Shown here: positions 54,304 to 63,775 of the stretch, piece after piece | Numbering within the stretch: position 1 is the stretch's first letter | How the letters are laid out: each line of letters starts with the position of its first letter | Assembly (NCBI RefSeq): GCF_007004765.1 | Contig: NZ_VIKR01000004.1 | Span: 248,001 to 312,000 of the forward strand | Source: Aliikangiella marina | GTDB taxonomy: Bacteria > Pseudomonadota > Gammaproteobacteria > Enterobacterales > Kangiellaceae | Length of the DNA stretch: 64,000 nucleotides | Reading direction: 5' to 3' | Notes under the pieces: generated by a model | The model's input: the letters and a program-made list of their open reading frames with translations, nothing else | The model's database searches: none | What the model was told of the DNA's origin: nothing | Program-made: the position numbers and the translations under genes

Positions 54304-54807
54304 TTACTTTAAAAAAGGCTCGCGAATGGGGTATTCAATCGCATTTTTAAGGGTTGATAACACAACCGAAGACTTAATTTTTCCCAAGCTATTGAGTTTA
54401 GCCAGTTTTTCTCTCACAAAACGCTCGTACTCGTTTATATCTTTGCAAACAACTTTGAGCATAAAGTCATCATCTCCAGTCACATGGTAGCACTCGAGCA
54501 CTTCATCTAACGAATCGACGGCTTTATAAAAATCATCAATCGTATCTTGAGAGTGTTGATGCAAACTCACCGAGACCATCATAACGGTACCCAGGTCGAT
54601 TTTCTTCGGATCTAACAGTGCTGCATAACCAGTAATATACCCAGAACTTTCAAGCTTTTTGACTCGCTCTAAGGTCGGTGGTGGCGACAGGCCGAGTTGG
54701 GATGCTAACTCTTTATTGGTGATTCGCGCATTCTTTTGCAAAATCGTTAATATCTTTCTATCTATTCTGTCTAAATGAGTCATCGATATAACAATGTAAT
54801 CCGTCAC
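54304..54807 (-). CDS. Lrp/AsnC family transcriptional regulator
   Basis: 167 residues from GTG 54807, which has TGAGGAT well placed before it; ATG 54783 has no such site. The helix-turn-helix is at about 20-60 (LDRIDRKILTILQKNARITNKELASQLGLSPPPTLERVKKLESSGYI), followed by the RAM domain (VMMVSVSLHQHSQ, VLECYHVTGDDDFMLKVVCKDINEYERF). Members respond to amino acids. The convergent neighbour, an aspartate kinase, might be a target, but nothing in the sequence proves it. Confidence 0.92.
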   Translation of the reverse strand: MTDYIVISMTHLDRIDRKILTILQKNARITNKELASQLGLSPPPTLERVKKLESSGYITGYAALLDPKKIDLGTVMMVSVSLHQHSQDTIDDFYKAVDSLDEVLECYHVTGDDDFMLKVVCKDINEYERFVREKLAKLNSLGKIKSSVVLSTLKNAIEYPIREPFLK

Positions 54808-54990
54808 ATGGGATCCTCATGGTACATTTGTCACTAAAATGCTGCAAGCAAACTTCTATGACAATCTTTCATAACGGTATCTGTGTCATATTTTTTTACT
54901 TTTTATCGATGATGATCATCAATCGCAATACTTGCGTATATAGACTGAGTTCGGTTTAATGCATTTTCATTTATCAAAGGATAACGGCTT

Positions 54991-55818
54991 ATGAATAAAA
55001 CAATTAAAAAACTGATTCCACTAAGCGTCTTGTTTTCAGCTCTAGTTAGTACTAGTGCCTCCGCTTTTGAAACCAGCAAACTGGAAAAGGTGATAAAAGG
55101 TGAACAGCGCACCGCAAAGTATGCTGAACGCGACCAATATCGTCATCCTCAACAGACTCTTGAATTTTTTGGAATTAAAGATGATATGACGGTTGTCGAA
55201 ATTTCTCCCGGCGGAGGCTGGTATACCGAAATTCTTGCACCTTATTTGAGAGACAATGGAACATACATTGCGGCCGGCTTTAACCCTCAATCTGAAGTCG
55301 AATACTACAGCCGTAACGCCAAAGCTTTCGCCGAAAAGCTCAAGAGTAATCCCGCCGTCTATGACAAAACCCAAGTGACTATCATGGAGCCTCCTAGCAT
55401 GCTTGATATCGCCAAAGCTGGTAGCGCAGATATGGTTGTTTCATTTAGAAACACGCATGGCTGGCATCGCCGTGGTCACTCAGAAGCGGTTTATGGGGCT
55501 ATCTTCAAAGCGTTAAAACCTGGCGGTATTTTCGGTGTCGTACAGCATCGAGCAGGCGCTAAGGTACCTGCCGACACATCTGGGAAACTGGGCTATTTAA
55601 AGCAAGCCGACGTTATTGCAATCGCTGAGAAAGCGGGCTTCAAGCTCGTCGCTACCTCAGAGATCAATGCGAACCCCAAGGACACCAAAGACCACCCTGA
55701 TGGCGTTTGGGCCTTACCTCCAGGTTATCGCCACGGAGACAAAGACAAGCAGAAATACATGGCAATTGGCGAAAGTGACCGTATGACATTAAAGTTTGTT
55801 AAACCAAACAAATCTTAG
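54991..55818 (+). CDS. Secreted class I SAM-methyltransferase-like protein
   Basis: 275 residues with a signal peptide (LIPLSVLFSALVSTSASA-FE, about 25). The methyltransferase fold shows motif I as VVEISPGGGWYTEILAPYL (about 65-83) and ALKPGGIFGVVQHRAG later. The substrate is unknown, and SAM is not thought to be present in the periplasm, so the activity is uncertain. It has its own terminator. Confidence 0.82.
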   Translation: MNKTIKKLIPLSVLFSALVSTSASAFETSKLEKVIKGEQRTAKYAERDQYRHPQQTLEFFGIKDDMTVVEISPGGGWYTEILAPYLRDNGTYIAAGFNPQSEVEYYSRNAKAFAEKLKSNPAVYDKTQVTIMEPPSMLDIAKAGSADMVVSFRNTHGWHRRGHSEAVYGAIFKALKPGGIFGVVQHRAGAKVPADTSGKLGYLKQADVIAIAEKAGFKLVATSEINANPKDTKDHPDGVWALPPGYRHGDKDKQKYMAIGESDRMTLKFVKPNKS

Positions 55819-55838
55819 ATGCCTACTCCACTCAAAGT

Positions 55839-55866
55839 AAAAGCGGAACACTGTTCCGCTTTTTTA
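55839..55866. terminator. Bidirectional terminator
   Basis: AAAGCGGAACA pairs with TGTTCCGCTTT around a one- or two-base turn, with A and T runs, between convergent genes. Confidence 0.88.
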
Positions 55867-55883
55867 TCCGATTTGAAACCAAA

Positions 55884-56549
55884 CTAATCAATCCGAATGC
55901 TTGCCTTGACGATTTTGATTTCTTTCTTTGGTGTTCCTCTTCTCGAGCCAAGCTTCTCAATGGCTTTAACCGTTTCCATCCCAGCTACGACCTGACCAAA
56001 CACAGTATGTCGATCATCTAAGTGCGGTGTGGGTTTAAACGTTATAAAAAACTGACTACCATCGGTATTAGCACCCGCATTAGCCATGCTCAAAATTCCT
56101 GCTTTGTCATGTCTGGCTTGCGGGCTAAATTCACCGGAATACTTATAACCCGGTCCACCGACCCCATTTCCATAGGGATCGCCACCTTGCGCCATAAAAC
56201 CAGTAATCACTCGGTGAAAAGTAAGATCATCATAAAATCCCAATGTCGTGAGATAAACGGTACTTGATACATGCATTGGTGCTACGCTAGGCATTAATTC
56301 AATGGTGATAGGCCCTTCTGAAGTGGTCATTTCCCAATAATATTTTTTATCGGGATTAAAAGTCTGCTGCGGCGGCTTCGGTAAATTGATTTTCCAATCG
56401 CTTTTTGACTGATCAATGTTTTGCTCAGCGATAAATTGTTTAGTCGCGCTTATCAAGGGATCTTCTGAGGTACACGCCCCCAGGATAAACACAAAAGTGA
56501 AGCAAACCAGCGTTCGAAAGGACTTTATCGGTAGATTATAACTAAGCAT
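55884..56549 (-). CDS. Cyclophilin-type peptidyl-prolyl isomerase lipoprotein
   Basis: 221 residues from ATG 56549, which has GAGA upstream and gives a clean lipoprotein signal (lipobox LGAC at about 26). The longer reading frame from 56648 is unlikely. The cyclophilin core is visible: FHRVITGFMAQGGDPYGNGVGGPGYKYSGEF, GILSMANAGANTDGSQFFITFKPTPHLDDRHTVFGQVVAGMETV. It isomerises proline bonds in the periplasm, anchored to a membrane by lipid. Confidence 0.93.
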   Translation of the reverse strand: MLSYNLPIKSFRTLVCFTFVFILGACTSEDPLISATKQFIAEQNIDQSKSDWKINLPKPPQQTFNPDKKYYWEMTTSEGPITIELMPSVAPMHVSSTVYLTTLGFYDDLTFHRVITGFMAQGGDPYGNGVGGPGYKYSGEFSPQARHDKAGILSMANAGANTDGSQFFITFKPTPHLDDRHTVFGQVVAGMETVKAIEKLGSRRGTPKKEIKIVKASIRID

Positions 56550-56707
56550 TTTATTCTCTTTATTTATGTTTATTAAAATATTTGCATCGATTATAGGCTC
56601 TGCGCTTAAAATTGTGAAAGCAATGCCTAGACATTCTTGTATTCTCAACTAAACTTTTTACAAACGATGCCGTTAAATAATGAGCATTACACAAGATTAT
56701 TAGAAAT

Positions 56708-57943
56708 ATGCAGCCACCAGAAAAAGACTTACTTTTTGCCCGTCAGCCTATCTTCGACGGTAACAACAAACTCTACGGTTATGAGCTACTTTACCGCTCT
56801 ATGCATCCTAACGAGGCGATTTTCGAGGATGGTAATCGCGCCACCAGCGAGCTACTAATTAATTATTGCGGTGGGATCTTAAATGACGAAGAAGCCCCTT
56901 ACGTTAAGATATTCATCAACTTGACCCGCGAGTTAATTTTGTCAGACTACTTCTTCCCGATTCAACCGGACAGGGTGGTCATCGAAATTCTGGAAAATAC
57001 CCTAGTCGATGATAGATTAGTGAATAAAGTCGCTGATTTGAAAAAGCTGGGATACGAGTTTGCGCTTGATGATTATAGTTTTTTACCGGAATACGACCCG
57101 TTGGTCCCGTTAGCAGACTATATCAAAATTGATCTACTGCATATTTCGGATGTAACCCTGAAAGATTCAATTCATGAGCTTGAGAATAACATCCTTTCCA
57201 CGCTTGATCGCCGGCCGATATTTTTGGCAGAAAAAGTAGAGACTCAGCAACAACATGACGTCTGCAGAGCCGCTGGTATCGAGCTATTCCAGGGATATTT
57301 TTTGGAGCGACCTCAATTGGTCTATGGCAAGAAGATCAATAATAACTCACAAATTGCCCTGGAAATCGTTGCTCAATTGCAAGAGCCTAATATCGACATT
57401 GATGACTTATGCAACTCAATTTCAAGAGACACTAAGCTGAGCTATCAAATTCTTAAAATCATCAATAGTCCACTTTGTCGGCTGCCAAGAAAAGTCAGTA
57501 GTTTGAAAGAAGCGGTGGTGTTTCTCGGACTCGACCAGATCAAGAAGTGGGCCATGGCAATGGCTTTGTCCAATAACTCGAAACAATCAACCGAACTGTT
57601 TCGCATTTTATTGCAGCGCGGTCGGACTTGCGAGCAATACGCGCTTGCCAAGCGCTTTGAACACCCTGAACGTTATTTCACAGCCGGATTGTTCTCTGGA
57701 ATCGATGCTGTGATGCTAGCCGACAAAGCCTGGCTGATTGATAAACTCGACTTAGCGCAAGAGATGAATGATGCGCTCATCGATGAATCAGGCCCCATCG
57801 GCGAAGTCTTAAAATTGGCAAAAGGGGTAGAAACCGGTGACTGGAAAGCCACTGAGCATTTATCTGCAGAGGATAACATTGAGTTATTTTCGGCCCATGA
57901 AAACGCGATTACATGGACCAACCAACTGTGTGAGCTGCTGTAA
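56708..57943 (+). CDS. EAL-HDOD domain signalling protein
   Basis: 411 residues. Residues 1-200 match an EAL-type domain but the signature EAL is replaced by YELL (FARQPIFDGNNKLYGYELLYRS); the VIEILENT and DDYSF positions remain. Residues 205-400 form an HDOD domain (ISRDTKLSYQILKIINSPLCRLPRKVSSLKEAVVFLGLDQIKKWAMAM). Loss of EAL suggests that it does not cleave cyclic-di-GMP but works as a scaffold or sensor, as in other YuxH/CdgJ-like proteins. Divergent from the cyclophilin gene. Confidence 0.88.
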   Translation: MQPPEKDLLFARQPIFDGNNKLYGYELLYRSMHPNEAIFEDGNRATSELLINYCGGILNDEEAPYVKIFINLTRELILSDYFFPIQPDRVVIEILENTLVDDRLVNKVADLKKLGYEFALDDYSFLPEYDPLVPLADYIKIDLLHISDVTLKDSIHELENNILSTLDRRPIFLAEKVETQQQHDVCRAAGIELFQGYFLERPQLVYGKKINNNSQIALEIVAQLQEPNIDIDDLCNSISRDTKLSYQILKIINSPLCRLPRKVSSLKEAVVFLGLDQIKKWAMAMALSNNSKQSTELFRILLQRGRTCEQYALAKRFEHPERYFTAGLFSGIDAVMLADKAWLIDKLDLAQEMNDALIDESGPIGEVLKLAKGVETGDWKATEHLSAEDNIELFSAHENAITWTNQLCELL

Positions 57944-58897
57944 CTAAGCGCTAGCTGTTTTTTTTGTGAGCTTCTGCACTTGGGTCATAATAACCACCAA
58001 TATTGCTCCCGCAGCTATCCCGACTAGTGCTCCAATTATTGAATCCGAGAGAAACGCTAAGGTTCCGCCAATATAAGGCCAGCCCGCAACCACTTGTTGA
58101 AATCCATGGACAAAAGGTTCTAAAACCGGGATACCATGCAACAGTATTCCGCCACCCACCAAAAACATGGCGGCCGTACCAACGACTGAAAGTGACTTCA
58201 TTAAAAACGGTGCAAAAGACAATAAGCCACGCCCAAACGCTCGTTTCAATCGAGCTAAAAGCGCTTCTCCTTGGGCTTTGATCAGATAAAAACCAGCATC
58301 ATCGAGTTTTACAATACCGGCCACTAAGCCATACACAACAACCGTAATTAACAGTGCCAAAATCGAAACCACCGCGGCCTGCATTTCAAATGCTTTGTCT
58401 TGAACGGTACCTAAGGCAATAACGATAATTTCTGCGGAAAGAATAAAATCGGTTCTTATTGCACCTTTGATTTTGTTCTGTTCAAACTCAACCATGTCAA
58501 CTTTGGGATCCGCCACCGCTTTAATGATCGCTTGATGTTTTTGTTGATCTTCTTCTTTACTATGGAGTAATTTATGAGCGACTTTTTCGAAACCTTCAAA
58601 ACATAAAAAAGCCCCGCCAATCATCAACAATGGCAAGATCAAAACGGGTACAAATGCACTGATTGCCAAAGCCGCAGGCACCAATATAAATTTGTTTTTA
58701 AACGATCCTTTAGCGACTGCCCAAACCACCGGCAGTTCTCGATCAGCTCTCACTCCAGCAACCTGTTCCGCATTTAAGGCCAGATCATCCCCGAGGACCC
58801 CAGAGGTTTTCTTGGCTGCAACCTTTGTCATCACTGAAACATCATCCAGTAGAGTTGCGATATCATCTAAAAGCGCGAGTAGACTTGATCCCGCCAT
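57944..58897 (-). CDS. DUF808 family inner-membrane protein
   Basis: 317 residues starting MAGSSLLALLDDIATLLDDVSVMTKVAAKKTSGVLGDDLALNAEQVAG, a signature of DUF808/YedI proteins. Several membrane helices follow (FILVPAALAISAFVPVLILPLLMIGGAFLCFEG; the C-terminal GTLAFLSDSIIGALVGIAAGAILVVIMTQ). The function is not established. AAGGA is 7 bp before the ATG. It abuts the EAL-HDOD gene tail to tail. Confidence 0.93.
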   Translation of the reverse strand: MAGSSLLALLDDIATLLDDVSVMTKVAAKKTSGVLGDDLALNAEQVAGVRADRELPVVWAVAKGSFKNKFILVPAALAISAFVPVLILPLLMIGGAFLCFEGFEKVAHKLLHSKEEDQQKHQAIIKAVADPKVDMVEFEQNKIKGAIRTDFILSAEIIVIALGTVQDKAFEMQAAVVSILALLITVVVYGLVAGIVKLDDAGFYLIKAQGEALLARLKRAFGRGLLSFAPFLMKSLSVVGTAAMFLVGGGILLHGIPVLEPFVHGFQQVVAGWPYIGGTLAFLSDSIIGALVGIAAGAILVVIMTQVQKLTKKTASA

Positions 58898-59091
58898 AAA
58901 TAGTCCTTATTTAATTTTTATTGATTATGGCAATCATACTAACTGATTTACTGGCGGAATTGAAAATTCTTATCGACCAAATAGTCACAGAGCAATATGC
59001 CGCTGAGCGATAAACAAATTATTGGATATTTAAATTAGCAATTCATTCTGAGGCGGATTAGGCTGTGTCAATCTTTACGTTAAAGAATTAA

Positions 59092-59460
59092 ATGATTATG
59101 GCGACAACCGTTGTGCTCGGAGCGAGCCAAAATACCGCGCGATTTTCTAACCGCGCCATCAGCAAACTGATCGCCTTAAACCATCCGGTGATTCCTGTAT
59201 CACCCAAAGGCGGCAATATCCATGGAGTCACTTGTGTTACATCACTCGAGGCAGTCGAGACTCATCCAGACACTGTAACGATTTATGTTAATCCCACTCT
59301 AATAGAGCAAGAAGTTGACAAAATCATCGCATTAGCTCCCAGGCGAGTCATCTTTAATCCTGGGACCGAATCAGTCATGGCTATCGATAAGGTCAAAAGT
59401 GCGGGGATAGCGGTAATCACGGATTGTACTTTGGTGATGCTAGATTCAGGTCGTTACTAA
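59092..59460 (+). CDS. CoA-binding domain protein
   Basis: 122 residues, almost all one Rossmann-like CoA-binding domain: TTVVLGASQNTARFSNRAISKLIALNHPVIPVSPKGGNIHGVTCVTSLEAV, then VTIYVNPTLIEQEVDKIIALAPRRVIFNPGTES. These stand-alone proteins (YccU-like) bind CoA; the physiological role is not known. No strong ribosome-binding site is seen; ATG 59098 is an alternative. The trxC gene begins 36 bp later. Confidence 0.88.
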   Translation: MIMATTVVLGASQNTARFSNRAISKLIALNHPVIPVSPKGGNIHGVTCVTSLEAVETHPDTVTIYVNPTLIEQEVDKIIALAPRRVIFNPGTESVMAIDKVKSAGIAVITDCTLVMLDSGRY

Positions 59461-59496
59461 ACACATTTAAAACAGAGTTTAAAGCAGAGTTCAATT

Positions 59497-59955
59497 ATGA
59501 CTGAAGCAACACAACAAAAAATCCGCTTAGTATGCGCTCATTGCAATACTATCAATCAATTTCCAGTAACTCGACTCGACGACATGCCAATCTGCGCGAG
59601 CTGCAAACAACCGCTGTTTAATCAAAAACCCATCGAAACCGATGCAAATGGACTGATTCGACATATCGACAATTCTGGGGTTCCGGTACTGGTCGACTTC
59701 TGGGCCCCCTGGTGTGGGCCTTGTCAAAATTTCGCGCCGGTCTTTAACCAGTTTGCAACCGCAGTCGGCAATCAAATGCGATTGCTCAAGGTGAATACCG
59801 AAACTCACCAACAAGCCGCTATGGACTTTAATATTCGCTCAATTCCTACGCTTGCGTTATTTAGAGATGGCCGAGAGGTTGCTCGAATGTCAGGCGCATT
59901 ACCGTTGCCTCAGCTCCAGCAATGGGTCGTTGAGCAACTCACTCAAGGTAACTAA
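59497..59955 (+). CDS. trxC: Thioredoxin 2
   Basis: 152 residues. An N-terminal zinc-binding segment has two CxxC pairs (Cys13/16 and Cys33/36), followed by a thioredoxin domain with active site WCGPC (Cys73, Cys76; DFWAPWCGPCQNFAP) and cis-Pro in RSIPTLALFRDGRE. The zinc domain is diagnostic of TrxC, which reduces cytoplasmic disulfides, often under oxidative stress. Confidence 0.95.
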   Translation: MTEATQQKIRLVCAHCNTINQFPVTRLDDMPICASCKQPLFNQKPIETDANGLIRHIDNSGVPVLVDFWAPWCGPCQNFAPVFNQFATAVGNQMRLLKVNTETHQQAAMDFNIRSIPTLALFRDGREVARMSGALPLPQLQQWVVEQLTQGN

Positions 59956-60031
59956 ATCAAAGCGATTTAATCAGCCAGACAAAAAACCAAATGAGTTAGC
60001 ATTGGCGATAAATAACCCGATCACTGGCAAG

Positions 60032-60673
60032 CTATTGATCAGAAGCCGAATTGAGATGAGGGGTGAGACTGATAGTGTATTTTCCCCATTTCATTTCGGC
60101 TTGTGTTTTGTTGTTGGTGAGTAATTCTGGTTGCGCGATTAAATCAGGTGAGTCACCACTGAGATCATAGATTTGCGATGATATTCTAACCTGACCATCA
60201 GACACTTTAGTCAATCTCAAGATAACCGAGAGCTTGCCATCAATCGCTAATTCGCTCTCTTTTCCCGTTTCGTTTAACAGCTGGACATTCGCTAACGAAC
60301 GCTGCTCATCGTAAATTACTGCATCCAATAAAATACTCTCCGCCGAAGCAGGTAATAAGAAAAGCGCGCTGACCACCGCTATAAAACTTGAAACCGTCGC
60401 GACAATAACATTTCTCCACGACTTTTCAGAACGCGAGCAGACTAACAAATCTTCGACAGGTAACTCATATACCGCAGCTAAGGCTTTCATCGACTCGCGA
60501 GACGCATTACCAGATGACTCAATTCGTTGAATCGTTCTTAAACTTAACCCAGCGACCTCTGCCAAATGATTTTGACTCCAAATACGTTCTTGCCTCAGTG
60601 CTTTTATTTTTTCGACGTTAAGTTTTGTGTGAGCCAAGTTTGTTTGGTTTAAGCCACTTGAGTTGATGTTCAT
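60032..60673 (-). CDS. Membrane-anchored XRE-family regulator
   Basis: 213 residues from ATG 60673, with GAGG at 4 bp. The XRE helix-turn-helix occupies about residues 20-75 (EKIKALRQERIWSQNHLAEVAGLSLRTIQRIESSG). A single membrane helix at about 88-108 (NVIVATVSSFIAVVSALFLLPA) follows, and the remaining 100 residues would lie in the periplasm as a beta-rich domain. This places DNA binding and an outside sensor on one chain, as in ToxR-like regulators. The gene and target are not recognised. Confidence 0.75.
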   Translation of the reverse strand: MNINSSGLNQTNLAHTKLNVEKIKALRQERIWSQNHLAEVAGLSLRTIQRIESSGNASRESMKALAAVYELPVEDLLVCSRSEKSWRNVIVATVSSFIAVVSALFLLPASAESILLDAVIYDEQRSLANVQLLNETGKESELAIDGKLSVILRLTKVSDGQVRISSQIYDLSGDSPDLIAQPELLTNNKTQAEMKWGKYTISLTPHLNSASDQ

Positions 60674-60803
60674 TAACCTCATCCTTTTTTAATGCTTCGA
60701 TTGCTTTTGTTATACCCCTTAATATGCGGTAAAAAACGATCCTTGTATACGACACTATTACGCCAAGCCAAAATAAATTCACTAAATGCGGACTTTGTGT
60801 TGA

Positions 60804-61715
60804 CTAGCTCAGGAGCCAATACCATAACGGTAACGTAGCGCACGAAGTAAACAGGCCGATTCCAACACAAGCAGCGGCGAGTTGAGGTGCCAAACGAGCA
60901 TGAATCGCCATAACACTCGCGGTAACCATTGGTGGCATCGCTGCTTCAAAAATAGTGACTTGAAAAATTAGCGAATCTTTTAGGTCGGTGGAAAGTAATC
61001 CACTTAATAGTAACAAAGCGCTCAAGGGTAAGAGGATTAATTTTAGCGCTAAGGCAATTTGTAGTGGCTTAATATAGCGTGCTTCAATTTTTAGTGACAA
61101 ATGCATTCCGACTAAAAACATGGTTGACGGAATCAGTAACTGACCGATTAATGACAGGCCATTCTTAAGTGTTTGAGGATACTCTAGGTCGCCGATCGCG
61201 AAGGCGATCAAAATCGCGATGAACGGTGGGAAAGTGAGTAATCGCTTTACGGCAGCGATCCAACTGAAGCGCTCGCCACCTGAGTATATCGCTAAAAAGA
61301 TGTTACCGACCAACGCTAAACTCAAAAACGAGCCCAAAACATCATAGATTACCGCGTAAGGCAGTCCCTCCTCCCCCCAGAAAGCGCTGACCATCGGAAA
61401 ACCAAAAAACGAAGTGTTACCAAAGCAGGTAACCATTAGTAAGCAACCAGTCACCTCCCTACTCCAGTTGAACAAAGTTGCTACTGAGATTATAAGTAGT
61501 GAAGCAATGAGTAAAACACCCCAAGGGACAATTACCGGTAATAGCAGATTGGTATCTAAAGTTAGTTGGGGGATTTTTAATAGAATGATGGCCGGTAAAC
61601 AGATAAATATGACGAACTGATTAAGCCTAAGCGACGCACTATCGCGAACCCAACCTTTATATTTTGCGAAAGCCCCAGACGCTAAAAAAATAGCGATTAA
61701 AACGAAATTTTCCAA
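60804..61715 (-). CDS. AEC family transporter
   Basis: 303 residues with about ten hydrophobic helices. The sequence begins MENFVLIAIFLASGAFAKYKGWV from a TTG start with GAG upstream, and has LNQFVIFICLPAIILLKIP and CFGNTSFFGFPMVSAFWGEEGLPYAVIYD, typical of auxin-efflux-carrier-like proteins. It probably exports an organic acid or similar metabolite. It lies between the XRE regulator and the dehydrogenase gene on the same strand. Confidence 0.88.
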   Translation of the reverse strand: MENFVLIAIFLASGAFAKYKGWVRDSASLRLNQFVIFICLPAIILLKIPQLTLDTNLLLPVIVPWGVLLIASLLIISVATLFNWSREVTGCLLMVTCFGNTSFFGFPMVSAFWGEEGLPYAVIYDVLGSFLSLALVGNIFLAIYSGGERFSWIAAVKRLLTFPPFIAILIAFAIGDLEYPQTLKNGLSLIGQLLIPSTMFLVGMHLSLKIEARYIKPLQIALALKLILLPLSALLLLSGLLSTDLKDSLIFQVTIFEAAMPPMVTASVMAIHARLAPQLAAACVGIGLFTSCATLPLWYWLLS

Positions 61716-61786
61716 CCGACGATTACTCTTAGTTAAAGTTGAAATGAATAAACAGATGAAAATGCATTTTGATGAAAGTTATCAAG

Positions 61787-62716
61787 CTAATATCCCGCCT
61801 TTTTATCAACGAGATTAACCAAAGGTTGCTCACTGATCGTTCGCTGATAGTTTTCAATTATTTGCGGTGCCACCGCCTTAGGTTCAGTCAAACTTGAGAC
61901 ATGAGGCGTCATATAAAGATTCTCTTGGTGCCAAAATGGGTGCGTTTTATCCAATGGTTCTTGATTAAACACGTCGAGAAATGCTGCGGATAGCTGCCCC
62001 GTTGATAGCGCGGATAAAAGCCCCTCGTCGTTTACATGGGCACCCCGTCCGACATTAATTAACAGAGCGCCATGAGGAAGTTGTCCTAATAAAGTTTGGT
62101 CAATTATCCCTCTCGTCTTGGAAGTCAAGGGTAACAAATTGATCAAAGCCTTCGAGTTTGTGAGGAGTTGGCTTAACTGCTCATTGCCGAAAAAACAACT
62201 AACTCCATTTAGCGATTTAGGCGAATTTGACCAACCGCTAACCACAAAGCCCGAGTCGGCGAAGTCAGTCGCCACGGCTTTTCCGATTTGACCAAGCCCC
62301 ATAATGCCAACCGTTAACTCATGCTTGGGTATGGGTACTTTAGGCGACCAGCGTTGTTTTAATTGTTGAGTTCGATAAAACCCCAAATGCTGGCGGTGAG
62401 CACTCACCACGGCCAATAAATACTCCGACATTGTCGATGCCAATCCAGGATCAACAAGTCTTACAATCTGGCATTCATCGGAAATATGCTTGTCAGCGAG
62501 CAAACCATCAACCCCCGCTCCCATTGAGGAAATCGTTTTAAGACGCTTCATCGGTACGAAGCACCCCGCAGGATGATTCCACACCAACGCAAATTGGATG
62601 TCTTCAGGATTGCCTATATCCGGCCACAACCGAATATCTAACTGAGGTTCGATAGCAAGGAGTGCGTCCCTCCATGGTTGGAGCTGTTTATTTTGGCTAA
62701 TAATGGCAATGGTCAT
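61787..62716 (-). CDS. D-2-hydroxyacid dehydrogenase (GhrA-like)
   Basis: 309 residues, close to the size of GhrA glyoxylate/hydroxypyruvate reductase. The NAD(P) motif is VGIMGLGQIGKAVATDF (about 136-152). The catalytic positions lie in LINVGRGAHVNDEGLL (Arg), FNQEPLDKTHPFW (Glu) and MTPHVSSLTEP (His). It reduces 2-oxoacids to D-2-hydroxyacids using NADPH or NADH. The exact substrate cannot be read. Confidence 0.9.
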   Translation of the reverse strand: MTIAIISQNKQLQPWRDALLAIEPQLDIRLWPDIGNPEDIQFALVWNHPAGCFVPMKRLKTISSMGAGVDGLLADKHISDECQIVRLVDPGLASTMSEYLLAVVSAHRQHLGFYRTQQLKQRWSPKVPIPKHELTVGIMGLGQIGKAVATDFADSGFVVSGWSNSPKSLNGVSCFFGNEQLSQLLTNSKALINLLPLTSKTRGIIDQTLLGQLPHGALLINVGRGAHVNDEGLLSALSTGQLSAAFLDVFNQEPLDKTHPFWHQENLYMTPHVSSLTEPKAVAPQIIENYQRTISEQPLVNLVDKKAGY

Positions 62717-62926
62717 GATCGACTAACTATAACTAACTATAGGGCAACGAATTTTATCTATCTCATTGATTTTTCATTATTTTAGCAGCTTTAGCCGATA
62801 ATTCATTGGTTAATTCTCGATAACATTTGTTTACATTCTCTTGGAATATTCTGTCAACTAAACGCCAAAGCCTCGCGTCATAACCAATAAATCAATAGTC
62901 AACCTAGGTCAGATTGGGGAATAAAA

Positions 62927-63715
62927 ATGGAAAACTTAAAAACGTTAAAAACTTCGTTGGGTCAATTGTTTAAAATCACAGCCTTGACGATGACGCTCGG
63001 CTTATCAGCAAATGCAACCGCCGATGTCACAGATACCATCGAAAAGACTTTAAACTTCGATAGTGATGGAACGATTAAACTTTCTAACATTAATGGTGAC
63101 GTCACAATTAAAGCCTGTGACTGCTTACAAGTGACCATGACTGCGACAATTTCAGCATCTAGCCAAGAAGTCAGAGACCGAATAACCATTGATATCGATG
63201 AGAGCAGCGACTATTTAAGAATCGCGACTAAATACGCTAAAAATAATGAGCGTCGATGGAATAACAACCGTTCCGAAGTGACCTATGATCTTTCGGTACC
63301 TAATGCGGTAAATTTGGACTCGATAAGTTTAGTTAATGGCGACTTGATTGTTAAAGGTGTCAGTGGAGAATTAGACGCAGAGCTAGTGAACGGCGCCCTA
63401 AAATCTGATGGCAATACCTCGACTACCCGTGTTGATATGGTCAATGGCGACATGGAAATTCGCTTCAGTAGCCTCGATAACGCTAAAAAAATCGATCTTG
63501 AATCAGTTAACGGCGATATCGAGCTGTATTTACCAGCCGATGCCGATGCAACGATTGATGCGGATACGGTCAGTGGCAAAATCCGCAACGACTTTGGGTT
63601 AAACGTTATTAAACACAAATGGGTCGGTAGTGAAATGCGCGGTAAGATCGGTTCTGGCAAGGTCACTATTGACTTAGAGAATGTCAACGGCAGAATCTAC
63701 GTTAAATCAAATTAG
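62927..63715 (+). CDS. DUF4097 family beta-strand repeat protein
   Basis: 262 residues with a signal peptide (cleavage near NATA-DVTD, about 32). The rest is a run of beta strands with a repeated NGD motif (NINGDVTIKA, LVNGDLIVKG, VNGDMEIRF, VNGDIELYL, VNGRIYVKS), typical of DUF4097 beta-helix-like proteins. It contains two cysteines (KACDCLQ). The function is unknown. It has a hairpin terminator downstream. Confidence 0.88.
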   Translation: MENLKTLKTSLGQLFKITALTMTLGLSANATADVTDTIEKTLNFDSDGTIKLSNINGDVTIKACDCLQVTMTATISASSQEVRDRITIDIDESSDYLRIATKYAKNNERRWNNNRSEVTYDLSVPNAVNLDSISLVNGDLIVKGVSGELDAELVNGALKSDGNTSTTRVDMVNGDMEIRFSSLDNAKKIDLESVNGDIELYLPADADATIDADTVSGKIRNDFGLNVIKHKWVGSEMRGKIGSGKVTIDLENVNGRIYVKSN

Positions 63716-63738
63716 GCTCGGCCATACTGACACGCAAT

Positions 63739-63772
63739 ATCCCTCGAGAATCAAATGACATTCTTGAGGGAT
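63739..63772. terminator. Terminator between the DUF4097 and PilZ genes
   Basis: ATCCCTCGAGAA pairs with TTCTTGAGGGAT with one mismatch, over a ten-base loop, followed by GTTTTA. It separates convergent genes. Confidence 0.65.
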
Positions 63773-63775
63773 GTT

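Noticed and set aside
60679-60870. Minus-strand 63-residue reading frame between the XRE and AEC genes
   Set aside because: It overlaps the AEC transporter's end in another frame and has no ribosome-binding site or known motif.
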